This document shows positions 7,501 to 17,088 of a stretch of DNA of 64,000 nt, piece after piece. The notes beneath the pieces were generated by a model that saw nothing but the letters and a program-made list of their open reading frames with translations, searched no databases and was not told the origin of the DNA. Source of the stretch: Roseiconus nitratireducens (GTDB lineage Bacteria > Planctomycetota > Planctomycetia > Pirellulales > Pirellulaceae). A program made the position numbers and the translations under genes. The stretch is taken from contig NZ_VWOX01000018.1 of assembly GCF_008629675.1 (NCBI RefSeq), positions 1 through 64,000 on the forward strand. Direction: 5' to 3'. Positions within the stretch are counted from its first letter, which is position 1. Every line of letters begins with the position of its first letter.

Positions 7501-10500
7501 CGAAGTTCCCATCGCCGCTGTTCGGCGCTTCCGACTCCTCTAACTCAGAGATGCCATCCAAATCATTGTCTGGATCATTATCCCGCAACGTCAGAATTTC
7601 CGTTCGGTTTGTTGAGAGTCTTACCGCCGCCGGTGCTCGCAAGACTGAAACGAGTTCCAGCAGGATGCTTTCCAAGCCTTCGACATCTGTATCGTCGACA
7701 GTTGGAAGTTCAAACAATGTCTTGGTCTCACCGGCGGGGATCACGATTGATGATGCAGTCGGTGAAACATAGTCCTCACCAGGCGTCGCAGTGCCGCCGA
7801 GTAAGTAGGAGACTTCGATATCTTCTTCGACGGGCCGAGCAATCGATACTTCAAAGATGGATGCATGACCGGAGGTTTCGCTGCCGCTACGGATAGGCAA
7901 AAGCTGAATCTCGGGGCGAACGTCAATTTCGATGGCAGCGGTCGCACCGTCTCCATCATTGTCGGTTATCGTGACGGTGGCGTTGTAGATTCCTGGAGTG
8001 TCATAGGGGATACTCGCCGAAAATGCACGATCGGTAAGATTGGGCAGCAGTGTGGTGCGTCCATCTCCCCAATTGATGACTGCTTGATGGGTGTCGAGCG
8101 AGCCCGCATCGGTTAACGATCCAGCCAGCTCGGCCTGACTGCCCTGCCCGATGATTTGCGGGGCGTTGGTGACGAGTGTCACTTGTGGCGCCGCGTTCAG
8201 AATGTCAATGGAATGCGAACCGACAGAAAAGTGGAAACCATCTTCGTCCTCGGCGTGAACAACGATGGATTGGGTGGCATCACCATCGGCGTAAATGTAC
8301 GAGACTTCATCGTTCACGGCGTACGTGCGGACTTCACCATCGCCCCACTCCACGATCCATTCCGTGATGGAATCCGCCCCTTGATCCGTAACGTTGCCAA
8401 GGTCCAGAACGACCCGCTCACCTTCATCGGACCTGCTCACACCTTGAATGTTGACGACTGGCGCGACGTTGGCCACGCTCACCAATAGCTGACTTGTCGC
8501 GCTGCCGCCGTCATCGTCCGCAACCGTAAGCGTGACAAGGAAGTTACCATCATCCGTGAAATCATGCTCCACGCTTGTCAGGCCGGAACCGGATACCGGG
8601 GCAGTGCCGTCGCCGAAGTCCCAGATAAACATGAGCGGAACATCTGCCGCACCAGGATCAGCCGCCGCGGCAATGAAGCTGAAAGTCTCTCCTTCGTAAC
8701 CGGACTGGTCCCCTGAAAGACTGCTCACTGTAGGCGACTGATTGGTCACGGTGACCGGTCTCTGCGCAACCGCCGCATGCAACCCATCCTCATCGATTAG
8801 GCTTACGCTCACCATCAGATCGGCCGGGCCATCACCGTAGGTATGAACAGGCACTTCGCCAATGGCATAAGTGCTCTCCGAACCGTCTCCCCAGTCAACG
8901 ACGAAGTCTGTGACCATGTCATTTCCGGCGTCCGTAATGGGCCCAAGCACGAGGGTGTATCCATCACCCTCTCTAACCTGCGGAACGCCTGCGATCTCGA
9001 CCTGTGGTTGCTGATTGGCAACGTCGATATTGAAAGTCTGTGATGACTGGCCTCCGTCCTCGTCGATGACCGTCAAGGTGCCGGTGTATAGTCCGTCATC
9101 GGTGAAAGTGTGGGAGACGTTGCTCAGATTGATCCCCGAGATCGGAGCGCTGCCATCACCAAAATCCCATGTGTAGGTCACGACATCGAACGGTCCAGCG
9201 GGGTCGACCGTCTCGGCAGCAAACGACAGTGGTTCAGATTCGACACCGTTCGGGTCAACAATGATCTCGACAATTTCCGGCGTTACATTAAACACGTCAA
9301 CATCGACGGTACTCTGTAGCATGTGTCGGCCATCTTCATCGACCAGCGTTGCGCTAATCGTGTGCGTCGCTGGTCCTTCAGCGTAACGATGGCTCAAGTT
9401 AACCGAGGCATCGTACAACTCCGTGGTGCCGTCTCCCCAGTTGATCATCACTTGCGATACGGTGTCATTGCCGGGGTCGGACATTCCGTTGAGTTGCAGT
9501 TCATAGACGGCACCTTCATTCGTATCCGCCGGCCCGGCGATGAAGGCGGACGGCGCAACGTTGTCCACTGCGATGATCGTGCTGCTCGTTGAGCTTCCAC
9601 CGTCTCCGTCGGTGACGGTCAGCATGACGACGTAGGTTCCGTTATCGGCGAACGTGTGAATTGGATCGGTCAGGTCGACGTCCGACACGGGGGGAGTGCC
9701 ATCGCCAAAGTCCCAAAGATAGGTCAGCGGGTCCTGGCCCGGATCCGTAGCCGCCGCTGACATCGTGATGTTATCGCCCTCCGAGGCAGATGCGGGACCG
9801 ACGAGTGACGTGATTTCCGGATCTGCGTTGGTGATGATCACCGGCAGACTGGCGATTGCCAGCTCATTGCCGTCGAGTTCGATCAATGTGACCGCGATTT
9901 CAAATGATTGATCTCCGTCGCCGTAAAGGTGCTCGACGACACCGGAGCCGGGATATGTGTCGCTTTGCCCGTCGCCCCAATCGACCCGGATCCCTTGAAT
10001 TGGATCATTGCCCGGATCCACGATTTCTCCCAAAGTCAACGAGTAAGCGGCCCCCTCATCGACGGTGTCCGAACCGGAGACCAGCATGCGTGCGGCGACG
10101 TCAGTGACGCTGACGGTTAATGCGCCCTCTGCCACGCCATCATCACCATCGGTCACAGTCAGTTTGACCGTGTAGACTCCATCACCAACGTAGAGGTGAT
10201 CGACGGAGGTCAGGTCGACACCGTTCACAGGAGCGGTACCATCACCGAAGTCCCAGGTATATGTCAGCGTGTCGTTGCCCGGATCGATCGCGGCGGCGGT
10301 GAACGTTAGGCTCGCTCCCTCGGCACCCGAAAGCTGACCGTGAAGCGTCTGAATGATTGGTGGGACATTCTCAACCGTCACGGTGGCGGTGGTTTGACTG
10401 CTGGCGCCATCATCGTCGGTCACGATGACGGTAACGTCAAAAACACCGTCGTCGGGATAGGCATAGTTGGTGGAAACCAATCCCGATCCAGCCTGTTCCG

Positions 10501-13500
10501 TTACCGTTGCATTCGCGGTTGTCCCGTTACCCCAATCAACCGTGGCCACGTGTGTGTCTCTGTGTCCGTCGTCTTCAAATCGTACCGGGGGCAGAGTGAA
10601 CATCTCTCCCTCGTTTACCGTGAACGATGCAAGCGGAGAAACATTTGCCGGCAAATTATCGACCCGCAAATCACGCGTCGTGACAACCACCCCTGTATCG
10701 TCGTCCTCCAGGCGAACAGTGATGGTGTACGTGTCGCCATCGGTGCCGGTCGGATCATCGTCTGCGTAACGGTGGCTGGCCGTGAAGCTGCGGTTGCCCG
10801 GTGCAATCGCGATTTCGTCTGTCAAACCATTTCCCCAGTCGATCTGAACGCGATGGGTGTCCTCCGACCCCAGGTCTGTGAATTGACCGCTCAGCTGTAC
10901 GATTTGGTTCTCGATCGATGATCCCTGAACTTCCAGGCTCGCGATCTCCGGGTTGCTGTTGCGTACACGGACGATCGTGCTGCTGACGTCGTAGGTAAAG
11001 GTGGTCGACGCGTGGATGGGCACCGCGCCGAGTTCAAGATTGTGGGAATGGCTAAAGGTTGGGGAGGAGGTGACCGCATCATGAGGAAGGAGAACGTTTT
11101 GCTCCTGCAAGAAGAAGTCATAGAGATCCGCTTCCTCAATGAACTCGACCTCCACGGGGGAGAAAACGGTCTCGTGCGTGTGACTTTGCGTTGCCGCTCC
11201 AAGACTTGTCGTGACCGCCGCAAAGTCGAACGGACCGGCCGTCAACGATACCTGGTGATCATGCATGAACTGACCGCCATCGGCCAATGCCGTGGTCTCG
11301 TTGCCGGCGTCGAGAGTAACGGCGGCTTCTAGCAATGTACCGAGGGAACCGTTGAATCGTGGGAGGATGTATTCGTTTGTTCCGGTTCTCTGGACAATCG
11401 TTGTCCTGGGGCTTGCGTCTCGCAATCGCAAACTCACGTTGTCCGCATATCCATCATTTGTTGTGCCTCCATTGCGATGGAAACGCAGGTTGACCTCAAT
11501 GGATCTGGCCCCTGCTGGTACGGTTACGTAGCGTTGACGGAACAGAAGGCGAGTTCGATTACTTCGCTGAGCTGCGATCGGACCTTGCATGGTCGTAAAC
11601 GGTGTCAAACCGCCGGAGCTTTTGCGATAGGCAAGTTGAACTTCGGCAAAATCGTCTTGATTGCTAAATCCTCCGAGGTATGCCGACAGGTCAATGATGA
11701 TGTCTCCGCGGTCTACTTTCGCATGAAGGCTGCTCGGTATTGAAAACTCCTGATAGAGCCAGGAAAAGTCTGAGTCGCCTCCGTAGAAGAAATGGGTTCC
11801 ACAGGAACTGCCGCAACTTTCCGATTGGGTGGGGAATCCTCCGGGGTCGCCGTAGTGCCCCCAAGTTGGATTTCCCCTCCAAATCTTCCAGTCAGCCAAA
11901 TGATTCTCACCGCCTGGATTGCGGACCAGATTGCTGGTCAACACAGTGGCTGCGCTGGCGGTTGGCCGATAGGTGAATGCTGTCGTCGTCGTGAAGTTCA
12001 CGTCGCCGGTCGAATGGTTATGCGCCGTCGGCAGGCCGCTCGTGTTCGGTTCCGTCGAACGGCTTGACATGGAAAATCTTTGATCAGTCGACTGCTGGAA
12101 ATAGGTTGTCAGCGCGGTGCCATTGAATGTCTTCGACTGAGATGGAAGGTTGAAGGTATGACTGTGGTTTCCCGCTGCAGATGCGTCGTCAGTCCAAGCG
12201 GAATCCAGATCAAACGGTCCACTCACCGGATAGTCGATGAGGTGCCGATGATTGAATGCTTGGCCTGGAGCCGAATCTGTGTCCACCGGAAGAGGATCCG
12301 CCACCACACGCGCTGCTTCGAGTCGGCCGCTGACACCTTCGGGCAGGCTGAGAGGAAACGAGGGCAGATCGATTCCGCCATTGCCCGTGGTCTCCACCGT
12401 CCATTCGCGAGATTCCTTGCGGTTGGCGTCCCCGTCATCGTCGACGACGGTGACCTCGACGATGTAGTCGTCAGCTGCGGTCGCGGTGGGTTGATCATCG
12501 CTGTAGGAGTGTTGTGCCGTGAAGGTGCGGCTTGTGGAATCCACGACGGCTTCGCTGGTCGATCCGTCGCCCCAATCCACCGTGACCGTGTGCGTGTCGT
12601 CGGGCCCTGGGTCCGTGAAAGATCCGGTCAAGGTTATGAGCGAATTTTCAGTCGTTGTCGGCGGAGCATGGATATTAACGATCGACGGCGGCGAGTTGTT
12701 GACTGTCACCAATGTCGATGAGTATGCCTGTTCGCCGAATGTATCCTCCACTCGAACGACGACCGGATAGCTGCCGTCATCCGTCATGCCAAACTGCTTG
12801 AGTGATTCCCAGGTCAACACCGGAGCCGCAGCGACGGCTTCCCCGAATAAGCCGTCGTTATCCAGGTCCCAACTGTAAGTTAACGTTTCGGTGTCGCCCA
12901 GATCCGCATCCGTCCCGACGGCGTTCAGGCCAAGTAACCCACCTTCGTCAATCGCGTAAGGTCCACCAACAAAGACCTCGGGAGCTTCGTTGGTGACGGA
13001 CAGATACGCTTGAGAACTTGCCGTCAGAGTGTCTCCCAGCCAGCCATCGGCATCGCCGTCGGCGGCTGAGAGGGTGAGCTCGAATTGACCGATGCCGAAC
13101 TCGTCGAGGCTGATCGAACCGGCGCCGGCAACCGCAAGTGACTTCACGATGTCACCGTCTCGCCGTAAGGTTGCATGAACGGAACTAAGTCCAGACGCAT
13201 CGGTGACGGACCAGGCAATGGTGTTGTCCAATCCGTGGCTTTCGCTGGTGGAGGTCCCCAGCAGTGGCTCGCCCAAGCGATCGAAAAATGTAATCCGGGG
13301 AGGGACGACATCGTCATCGATCACTCGCACGGAACGCGTCGTCAGCGCCGTGGTGCGCCGGTCGCCATTCCAGTCCGAATCCGCGTCGGTAGCCGTCACA
13401 CGAATTTGATAATACCCGGGACCGTATTGATTGAGCGAGAATTCGCCGGCGAGATCAGATGAGTTCAATAAGTTACCTGAAGGCCCCGAAACAGTCGTTG

Positions 13501-14812
13501 CCGAGTTAATGACGCCGGATGAATCAGAAACCGACCAGGTGAACTCGCGAACGGTTTGGTCATCGATCGTCCCTCTCGATCCACCAAGAGTTACGGTTGG
13601 GTTGGCAACGTCATCGTCTTGCACTTGCACGGTCAGCGACCGCGTTACGGAGTTGAATGCATGGCCAGTGATTTCGAATTGATAAGTTCCCACGCCCAGA
13701 TCATCGAACGATATGGAACCGCTTCCGGAGGAGGAATTGCTGGCGATGGGTGTTGCGACGCCGACTTTCCGCAAGGAGTACGTGACATTTTTGAGTCCAG
13801 ATCCCTGAGCCGACCATGAAATCACCTGTGACTGACCGTCAGACTGTATCACGTGCCCAGAAACACTTTGCCCGTCCAGGCGCACGTCCAGTTCGGGGAC
13901 CGCCGTTTGCGATTCAAACATGGCACGCACCGCGTTCAGCGCTTCTGTGTTGATCCCGGGATCGGTTCGGATCTCGAGATGCGTCATCGCCCGAGTGGTG
14001 TCTTGCTCGAGCAGGTAGGTGGTGCAGTTGTTTGCCAAATAATCAAAGCCTTGACAACTCCGCTTGCGACCAGAGAGATCGCCATTCATCAGTCGGTTGC
14101 GTTCACCCTGATCGCTGATCGTCGCACTGGGATCAGCAACGTCGACCTGCCCATTTGCAACATCTAACGGATAGGGATAAACCGTTTGCCAGCGATTGAA
14201 GAAGTACAGCACGTTGTCGAGTGGATTGTACGATCGGATCGGCCAGCGGCGTCCAACTTCCGTAGCTCGTATGCTTTGATCGTATCCCGCCCCTCCCGAC
14301 ACCGGATCAATCGTTCCAAGCACGTCGATTTCGATACCGAGTCCGTGTGCCTGCCTGGCAGCCTTCAAGACGGCTTCGCCGCCGAGGCTATAACCAAAAA
14401 GAACGACAAAATCTTCATCTTTGATCCGTTTGTCTTGCATGTCCGCAAGGAGGTCATGGCGCAGATAAAAGTCTGTATCAGGCACGCCAAGCGCAGTCTC
14501 AAAGGTATTGCCGATACCCCAACCAGGTCCGGGTTTATTTCCCACTCTGTCGAAGTCATTCCAGTCGCTTATCTCTCGCTTGTATCCAACGCCTAACTCG
14601 ACCGCTTTCTGATATAGAAAGTCGGTAACGGCCCCACCGTAATCGCCCAACGGCTTTGGTCCGCCATTACCGCCCACCATATAGGCATAGATATTTCCAG
14701 CCAACAAACGTCGATCTTCCAGCAGTTCCGTTCGTAGGGCTCGGCGGCGGTTAGGGGTTTGGCGGCGGGCGGTGGGCTTGGCGGGACGCTTCTTGCGGCG
14801 AAATCTGGACAT
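4520..14812 (-). CDS. giant exported protein: lipase-like domain, PKD, Calx-beta, cadherin, SdrD-B
   Basis: This 3430-residue protein has a basic N-terminus and the planctomycete leader LLEDRRLLA (residues 30-38). Residues about 40-290 form an alpha/beta-hydrolase-like region with a nucleophile elbow GYSLGG (140-145, Ser142) after strand FVVLF. Two PKD-like domains (about 610-810) and a beta-sandwich, carbohydrate-binding-like region (about 950-1140) follow. Then come repeated PKD domains with WDFGDGTAPV-type motifs (about 1330-2270), a Calx-beta domain (about 2300-2415), a choice-of-anchor-U-like segment (about 2465-2585), cadherin-like domains and an SdrD B-like domain (about 3127-3205). 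The C-terminal domain (3249-3430) opens GIGFWQSRHGQELI. The role is probably cell-surface or matrix adhesion with possible ester hydrolysis; no substrate can be read. Confidence 0.9.
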   Translation of the reverse strand: MSRFRRKKRPAKPTARRQTPNRRRALRTELLEDRRLLAGNIYAYMVGGNGGPKPLGDYGGAVTDFLYQKAVELGVGYKREISDWNDFDRVGNKPGPGWGIGNTFETALGVPDTDFYLRHDLLADMQDKRIKDEDFVVLFGYSLGGEAVLKAARQAHGLGIEIDVLGTIDPVSGGAGYDQSIRATEVGRRWPIRSYNPLDNVLYFFNRWQTVYPYPLDVANGQVDVADPSATISDQGERNRLMNGDLSGRKRSCQGFDYLANNCTTYLLEQDTTRAMTHLEIRTDPGINTEALNAVRAMFESQTAVPELDVRLDGQSVSGHVIQSDGQSQVISWSAQGSGLKNVTYSLRKVGVATPIASNSSSGSGSISFDDLGVGTYQFEITGHAFNSVTRSLTVQVQDDDVANPTVTLGGSRGTIDDQTVREFTWSVSDSSGVINSATTVSGPSGNLLNSSDLAGEFSLNQYGPGYYQIRVTATDADSDWNGDRRTTALTTRSVRVIDDDVVPPRITFFDRLGEPLLGTSTSESHGLDNTIAWSVTDASGLSSVHATLRRDGDIVKSLAVAGAGSISLDEFGIGQFELTLSAADGDADGWLGDTLTASSQAYLSVTNEAPEVFVGGPYAIDEGGLLGLNAVGTDADLGDTETLTYSWDLDNDGLFGEAVAAAPVLTWESLKQFGMTDDGSYPVVVRVEDTFGEQAYSSTLVTVNNSPPSIVNIHAPPTTTENSLITLTGSFTDPGPDDTHTVTVDWGDGSTSEAVVDSTSRTFTAQHSYSDDQPTATAADDYIVEVTVVDDDGDANRKESREWTVETTGNGGIDLPSFPLSLPEGVSGRLEAARVVADPLPVDTDSAPGQAFNHRHLIDYPVSGPFDLDSAWTDDASAAGNHSHTFNLPSQSKTFNGTALTTYFQQSTDQRFSMSSRSTEPNTSGLPTAHNHSTGDVNFTTTTAFTYRPTASAATVLTSNLVRNPGGENHLADWKIWRGNPTWGHYGDPGGFPTQSESCGSSCGTHFFYGGDSDFSWLYQEFSIPSSLHAKVDRGDIIIDLSAYLGGFSNQDDFAEVQLAYRKSSGGLTPFTTMQGPIAAQRSNRTRLLFRQRYVTVPAGARSIEVNLRFHRNGGTTNDGYADNVSLRLRDASPRTTIVQRTGTNEYILPRFNGSLGTLLEAAVTLDAGNETTALADGGQFMHDHQVSLTAGPFDFAAVTTSLGAATQSHTHETVFSPVEVEFIEEADLYDFFLQEQNVLLPHDAVTSSPTFSHSHNLELGAVPIHASTTFTYDVSSTIVRVRNSNPEIASLEVQGSSIENQIVQLSGQFTDLGSEDTHRVQIDWGNGLTDEIAIAPGNRSFTASHRYADDDPTGTDGDTYTITVRLEDDDTGVVVTTRDLRVDNLPANVSPLASFTVNEGEMFTLPPVRFEDDGHRDTHVATVDWGNGTTANATVTEQAGSGLVSTNYAYPDDGVFDVTVIVTDDDGASSQTTATVTVENVPPIIQTLHGQLSGAEGASLTFTAAAIDPGNDTLTYTWDFGDGTAPVNGVDLTSVDHLYVGDGVYTVKLTVTDGDDGVAEGALTVSVTDVAARMLVSGSDTVDEGAAYSLTLGEIVDPGNDPIQGIRVDWGDGQSDTYPGSGVVEHLYGDGDQSFEIAVTLIELDGNELAIASLPVIITNADPEITSLVGPASASEGDNITMSAAATDPGQDPLTYLWDFGDGTPPVSDVDLTDPIHTFADNGTYVVMLTVTDGDGGSSTSSTIIAVDNVAPSAFIAGPADTNEGAVYELQLNGMSDPGNDTVSQVMINWGDGTTELYDASVNLSHRYAEGPATHTISATLVDEDGRHMLQSTVDVDVFNVTPEIVEIIVDPNGVESEPLSFAAETVDPAGPFDVVTYTWDFGDGSAPISGINLSNVSHTFTDDGLYTGTLTVIDEDGGQSSQTFNIDVANQQPQVEIAGVPQVREGDGYTLVLGPITDAGNDMVTDFVVDWGDGSESTYAIGEVPVHTYGDGPADLMVSVSLIDEDGLHAAVAQRPVTVTNQSPTVSSLSGDQSGYEGETFSFIAAAADPGAADVPLMFIWDFGDGTAPVSGSGLTSVEHDFTDDGNFLVTLTVADDDGGSATSQLLVSVANVAPVVNIQGVSRSDEGERVVLDLGNVTDQGADSITEWIVEWGDGEVRTYAVNDEVSYIYADGDATQSIVVHAEDEDGFHFSVGSHSIDILNAAPQVTLVTNAPQIIGQGSQAELAGSLTDAGSLDTHQAVINWGDGRTTLLPNLTDRAFSASIPYDTPGIYNATVTITDNDGDGATAAIEIDVRPEIQLLPIRSGSETSGHASIFEVSIARPVEEDIEVSYLLGGTATPGEDYVSPTASSIVIPAGETKTLFELPTVDDTDVEGLESILLELVSVLRAPAAVRLSTNRTEILTLRDNDPDNDLDGISELEESEAPNSGDGNFDGVPDSQQNHVASLRNSVDARYVTLVAEPGTQLSGVIPTGDFPANAPNEAEFPFGMVEFTVTGISAGAATTVELLLPPGTKPTSFFKYGPTADNPTAHWYDFAYDSATEIGAVFDNDRVTLHFVDGQRGDADLIANGAITDPGAVAVAIGTSPVISAGGPYVVQQGDTIQLRAEQLSGLPESFAERQWDWDLSYDGLVFQPELIGQSISYSSQNATNTTVAVRLTALGGESFLATGSLSVLNLAPNAVNDFTSTTENEIVDVDLLANDTDPGDDLVSVQSDSLTFISASVRDEPITLDNSSWNLDGGTLTFDPGTDFDFLSAAEVAEVIFEYQIQDASAVPLTDSGTIQITVQGENDAPLLVEGNPIIVGDAESFRFFTVSDFVGSKAAVGEPATIVDADANAIEAIMLAGAVGLQSVSYSLDGGETFVPVDLSLLSLESALPLLPDTVISVQPADGSHELGSLQYLPWDASFGSPGQPLDGALLQAVGLLGPEVGKVTLAFADAWTPADVLEGHPFSGTIVLPETAWSSVAAQIGIEWTSDEQSISVSPQPLPHTYPDGPHTYQVNPFVIDSTGVRWDLGSRTISVSNVDPTADDNLFRVVENSAVGTSVGFVSATDPGEDTLTFTITGGRGASAFAVDPDSGEITVANTSQLDFETTTTFDLEVTVSDDDGGSDTADIQIDLINLASISGVVFVDADQSGTFDANEPGIDGVTVELRDAYGNAILDPHGNAISELTSDGGLYLFEDLEPGTYQLHQIQPTGVADGAEMLGSLGGVDLGNDTLQLTVADVDAFDYTFSEIGSEVTSGDTAGIGFWQSRHGQELIASGGEQLAVWLTENFGNVFGDSLAGADGAAVASFYRDELFKQRAKKSTGPAKVEAQFMAVALATYFTSSQLAGTLATSYGFNVSTTGIGTRVVNVGSSGAAFDVENDTELTVLQLLQATNAMTDEMDATAGFAYIYDSDGDGDLEDLEVELRLLANELFGLINGADDN

Positions 14813-15326
14813 GAATCGGCTTTAGATGTTGGGAACTGCGATACAGGCAGGAGAATTCCACTCCTCAGGCCCCCCAACTTTGAGTGAATGCCAAAATCGG
14901 CACCCTTCCATAGAGGGACATCTGGCAACCCTATCCAGATGGCATTCGGTTGTCCAGGAACGCAACCGGAACGCAGATGAGAAAAGCGAGTTGATTCCGT
15001 CCTCCAGATCACGGCCGAACCCACTTGGCTCCTTGCCGCTCCCGCCGGATTTTGGAGTCGTGCCCGCCGCACAAATATTGGCGTGGCAACCCTCCGAACG
15101 CATGGCACTCTGCGATGACGCAATGGCTAAAGTCACTGGTTTTCGCCAGGAGATCGCCGCAGATGCCTAACGACACGCAAGACGCTCGCCGCACTTTCCC
15201 CCGGGGCGCTTCCGGTCGTTAGCTGAAACGTTCAGACGGTAGAAAGAGAAAGACGGCCGGGAGTGAAAAGGAAGGTCCGCGATGATGCGAGTTCACTCGA
15301 TTGGGGCTTTCCGTCGATCCAGTTGG
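14813..15326. other. intergenic, no gene supported
   Basis: This 514-nt gap lies upstream of the giant gene's start and downstream of the XRE-SnoaL gene's stop. It should hold the giant gene's promoter. A 115-codon plus-strand open frame exists at 14826-15170 but has no homology I recognise, no clear ribosome site and low-complexity composition. Confidence 0.4.
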
Positions 15327-15995
15327 CTAGACGGGCCGCGAACTGTCGCCGCTGATTTGCCGAAGGCAGTTATCAATGTCCCAGTGATCTCGAACCGAAA
15401 CAATTTGACCGTTTTGCACCGTCGCCTGAGAGGTTCCCTTGACCTCTATCCAGCGCCCCGTCGCGGCCAGCCCCAAAAACTCACCGACGTGCTTTTTGCG
15501 GACACTCCAATTCACCGCAAACGTATTCCCCTGAGTGATTATGCTCTCCACCGTGATTGTCAGTGGATTGAACGCCGAGAGCACATGGGACACGCGGTTG
15601 CGAATGGTGTCACGACCGTGGCGAACCTCGCCTTCGGAATCGATCTGAACATCCTCGGCCATCATCTCGTCAATGATCGCCAGGTCGCGCTGATTGTAGA
15701 CACCGTCAAACCAGCGACGGCAAAACGCCTCGAGATCGGTGTCAGGTTGAACGAACAGGTAAGCCGAAGCCGGAAGAGCGACCACCGGATCTTTGCCGTT
15801 ATAGGCTTCGACCACGTTGTCAAGCGTTTCCATCAGGACCGGCCCTCCCCGCTCCAGCTTTCGGATCACCCGGTCACTGTATCCGGCAAGTTTCGCAGCC
15901 GCTTCCTGTGTAAGCCCCAGTCGCATCCTGCGGTTCTTCAAAGCCTTACCGTCTACCGGTAATCCTCGGCTACTATCAGACGCTTTCATATCCAT
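15327..15995 (-). CDS. XRE-type HTH protein fused to SnoaL-like domain
   Basis: This 222-residue protein starts with a helix-turn-helix of the XRE type (about residues 17-62, LKNRRMRLGLTQEAAAKLAG then VIRKLERGG). The C-terminal half (about 88-212) is a SnoaL-like/NTF2-fold domain with FCRRWFDGVYNQRDLAIIDE, GRDTIRNRV and a final beta sheet. SnoaL-like domains occur in ester cyclases and in ligand-binding proteins. The HTH fusion suggests a small-molecule-sensing regulator, but its target is unknown. It stands alone, with long gaps on both sides. Confidence 0.85.
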   Translation of the reverse strand: MDMKASDSSRGLPVDGKALKNRRMRLGLTQEAAAKLAGYSDRVIRKLERGGPVLMETLDNVVEAYNGKDPVVALPASAYLFVQPDTDLEAFCRRWFDGVYNQRDLAIIDEMMAEDVQIDSEGEVRHGRDTIRNRVSHVLSAFNPLTITVESIITQGNTFAVNWSVRKKHVGEFLGLAATGRWIEVKGTSQATVQNGQIVSVRDHWDIDNCLRQISGDSSRPV

Positions 15996-16389
15996 GGCGT
16001 GGCTCTATCTAACGTGTGCTGCAATATCCTGCCAATGATCTTTCCCAAACACCAACACAACGAGGGCGGATGCGCAAATCGCTTCTAAATCAGTCCTGCG
16101 TTCGTTTCCCAAAAGATTCCTGCCGGGCGATGGACCGGGCACTAGGCATCGAACTTGCTCCCGTGTACGCGAACCAACGTCCGTCGCGATGTGGAGTACG
16201 TATCCCCAACGAACACGACGCGACGCTCTGTTTTTCCTGCATAGCCGCATCTCCCCTGTTGCGTCGAAAACAATAACTGTAATCGCATTGGCGAACGCGA
16301 TTGTGTCCCGCCAAGGCCCGGCCTTTCTCCATTGACATCTCACCTTGCGGTTCCACGGAACGACCAATCCCGAACTGGAGCGCCCCTTC
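15996..16389. other. intergenic, no gene supported
   Basis: This interval of about 390 nt lies between the XRE-SnoaL start and the duplicated fragment. A minus-strand open frame of 129 codons (16005-16394) spans it. It has no recognisable family, no signal peptide and an Arg-rich composition typical of a non-coding shadow. Confidence 0.35.
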
Positions 16390-16404
16390 TCCATGGATCA
16401 GACT

Positions 16405-16818
16405 CTACAACTTGTCGGCCAGGAAACGCAACTCAATCGCAATGTCTTTCAAGCCACTATTTCCGTCGAAATTATAAATATAGGCGAAGCCATCGGTTGC
16501 GTCCATTTCATCCGTCATCGCGTTTGTGGCTTGCACCAATTGCACAACGCTCAGCTCCGCGTCGTCCTCCACATCAAACGCGGCTCCGCATGAGCCAGCA
16601 TTCACCACTCGCGTTCCGATACCGGTGGTGCTCACGTTGAATCCGCTACTGGTCGCGACCGTTCCGGCAAGTTGGCTGCTGCTGAAATACGTTGCCAAGG
16701 CGACTGCCATGAACTGCGGCCCGATTGTCGCCGGATCGGTGGATTTCTTGGCACGCTGCTCGAACAATTCATCGCGATGAAAGCTTGCAACGGCTGCTCC
16801 ATCCGCACCGGCGAATGT
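16405..16818 (-). pseudogene. partial second copy of the giant protein's C-terminal domain
   Basis: About 135 codons match residues about 3286-3420 of the giant protein encoded at 4520-14812. Shared segments include GADGAAVASF-RDELF-QRAKKST, QFMAVALATYF-SSQLAGT and GFNVSTTGIGTRVVN. The copy differs at many residues, has no internal stop, and ends early at Asp-Lys-Leu-stop. Weaker DNA similarity continues to about 16390. It lacks the leader and all other domains, so it is a non-functional 3'-end duplicate or the remains of a second gene. Confidence 0.8.
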
Positions 16819-16822
16819 TTCG

Positions 16823-16993
16823 TCAGAATCGGATGCCGCTGAGGAGCTGATTCGTCGCTCCCGCAACCATGCCTGCAATCACCAGGACCACGATCCATTC
16901 CATTGGCGTCGGCTTCAGACGATGACGTCGGTCAGCGCTGCCGACGTCTTCGCGATCCAGATTGCTGGAGCTTGGCGGCGTGTAGGGATTCAT
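16823..16993 (-). CDS. small MNPYxPP-type membrane protein
   Basis: This 56-residue protein begins MNPYTPPSSS, followed by a charged linker and one hydrophobic segment (about residues 31-49, MEWIVVLVIAGMVAGA). MNPYxPP starts are common in short planctomycete membrane proteins, and two more are in this window (27830-28000 and 46342-46629). The stop codon lies a few bases from the edge of the duplicated giant-gene fragment, so the C-terminus may have been cut or replaced at that junction. Confidence 0.6.
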   Translation of the reverse strand: MNPYTPPSSSNLDREDVGSADRRHRLKPTPMEWIVVLVIAGMVAGATNQLLSGIRF

Positions 16994-17088
16994 GCGTCTT
17001 CGCCTTGATGGATGAGTTTCTCGTGCGGCCATGCGGCTCGTTGAACTCGCCGGTCCTTTGATCTGTCGCCGTGTCTTGCGGCGAGGAG

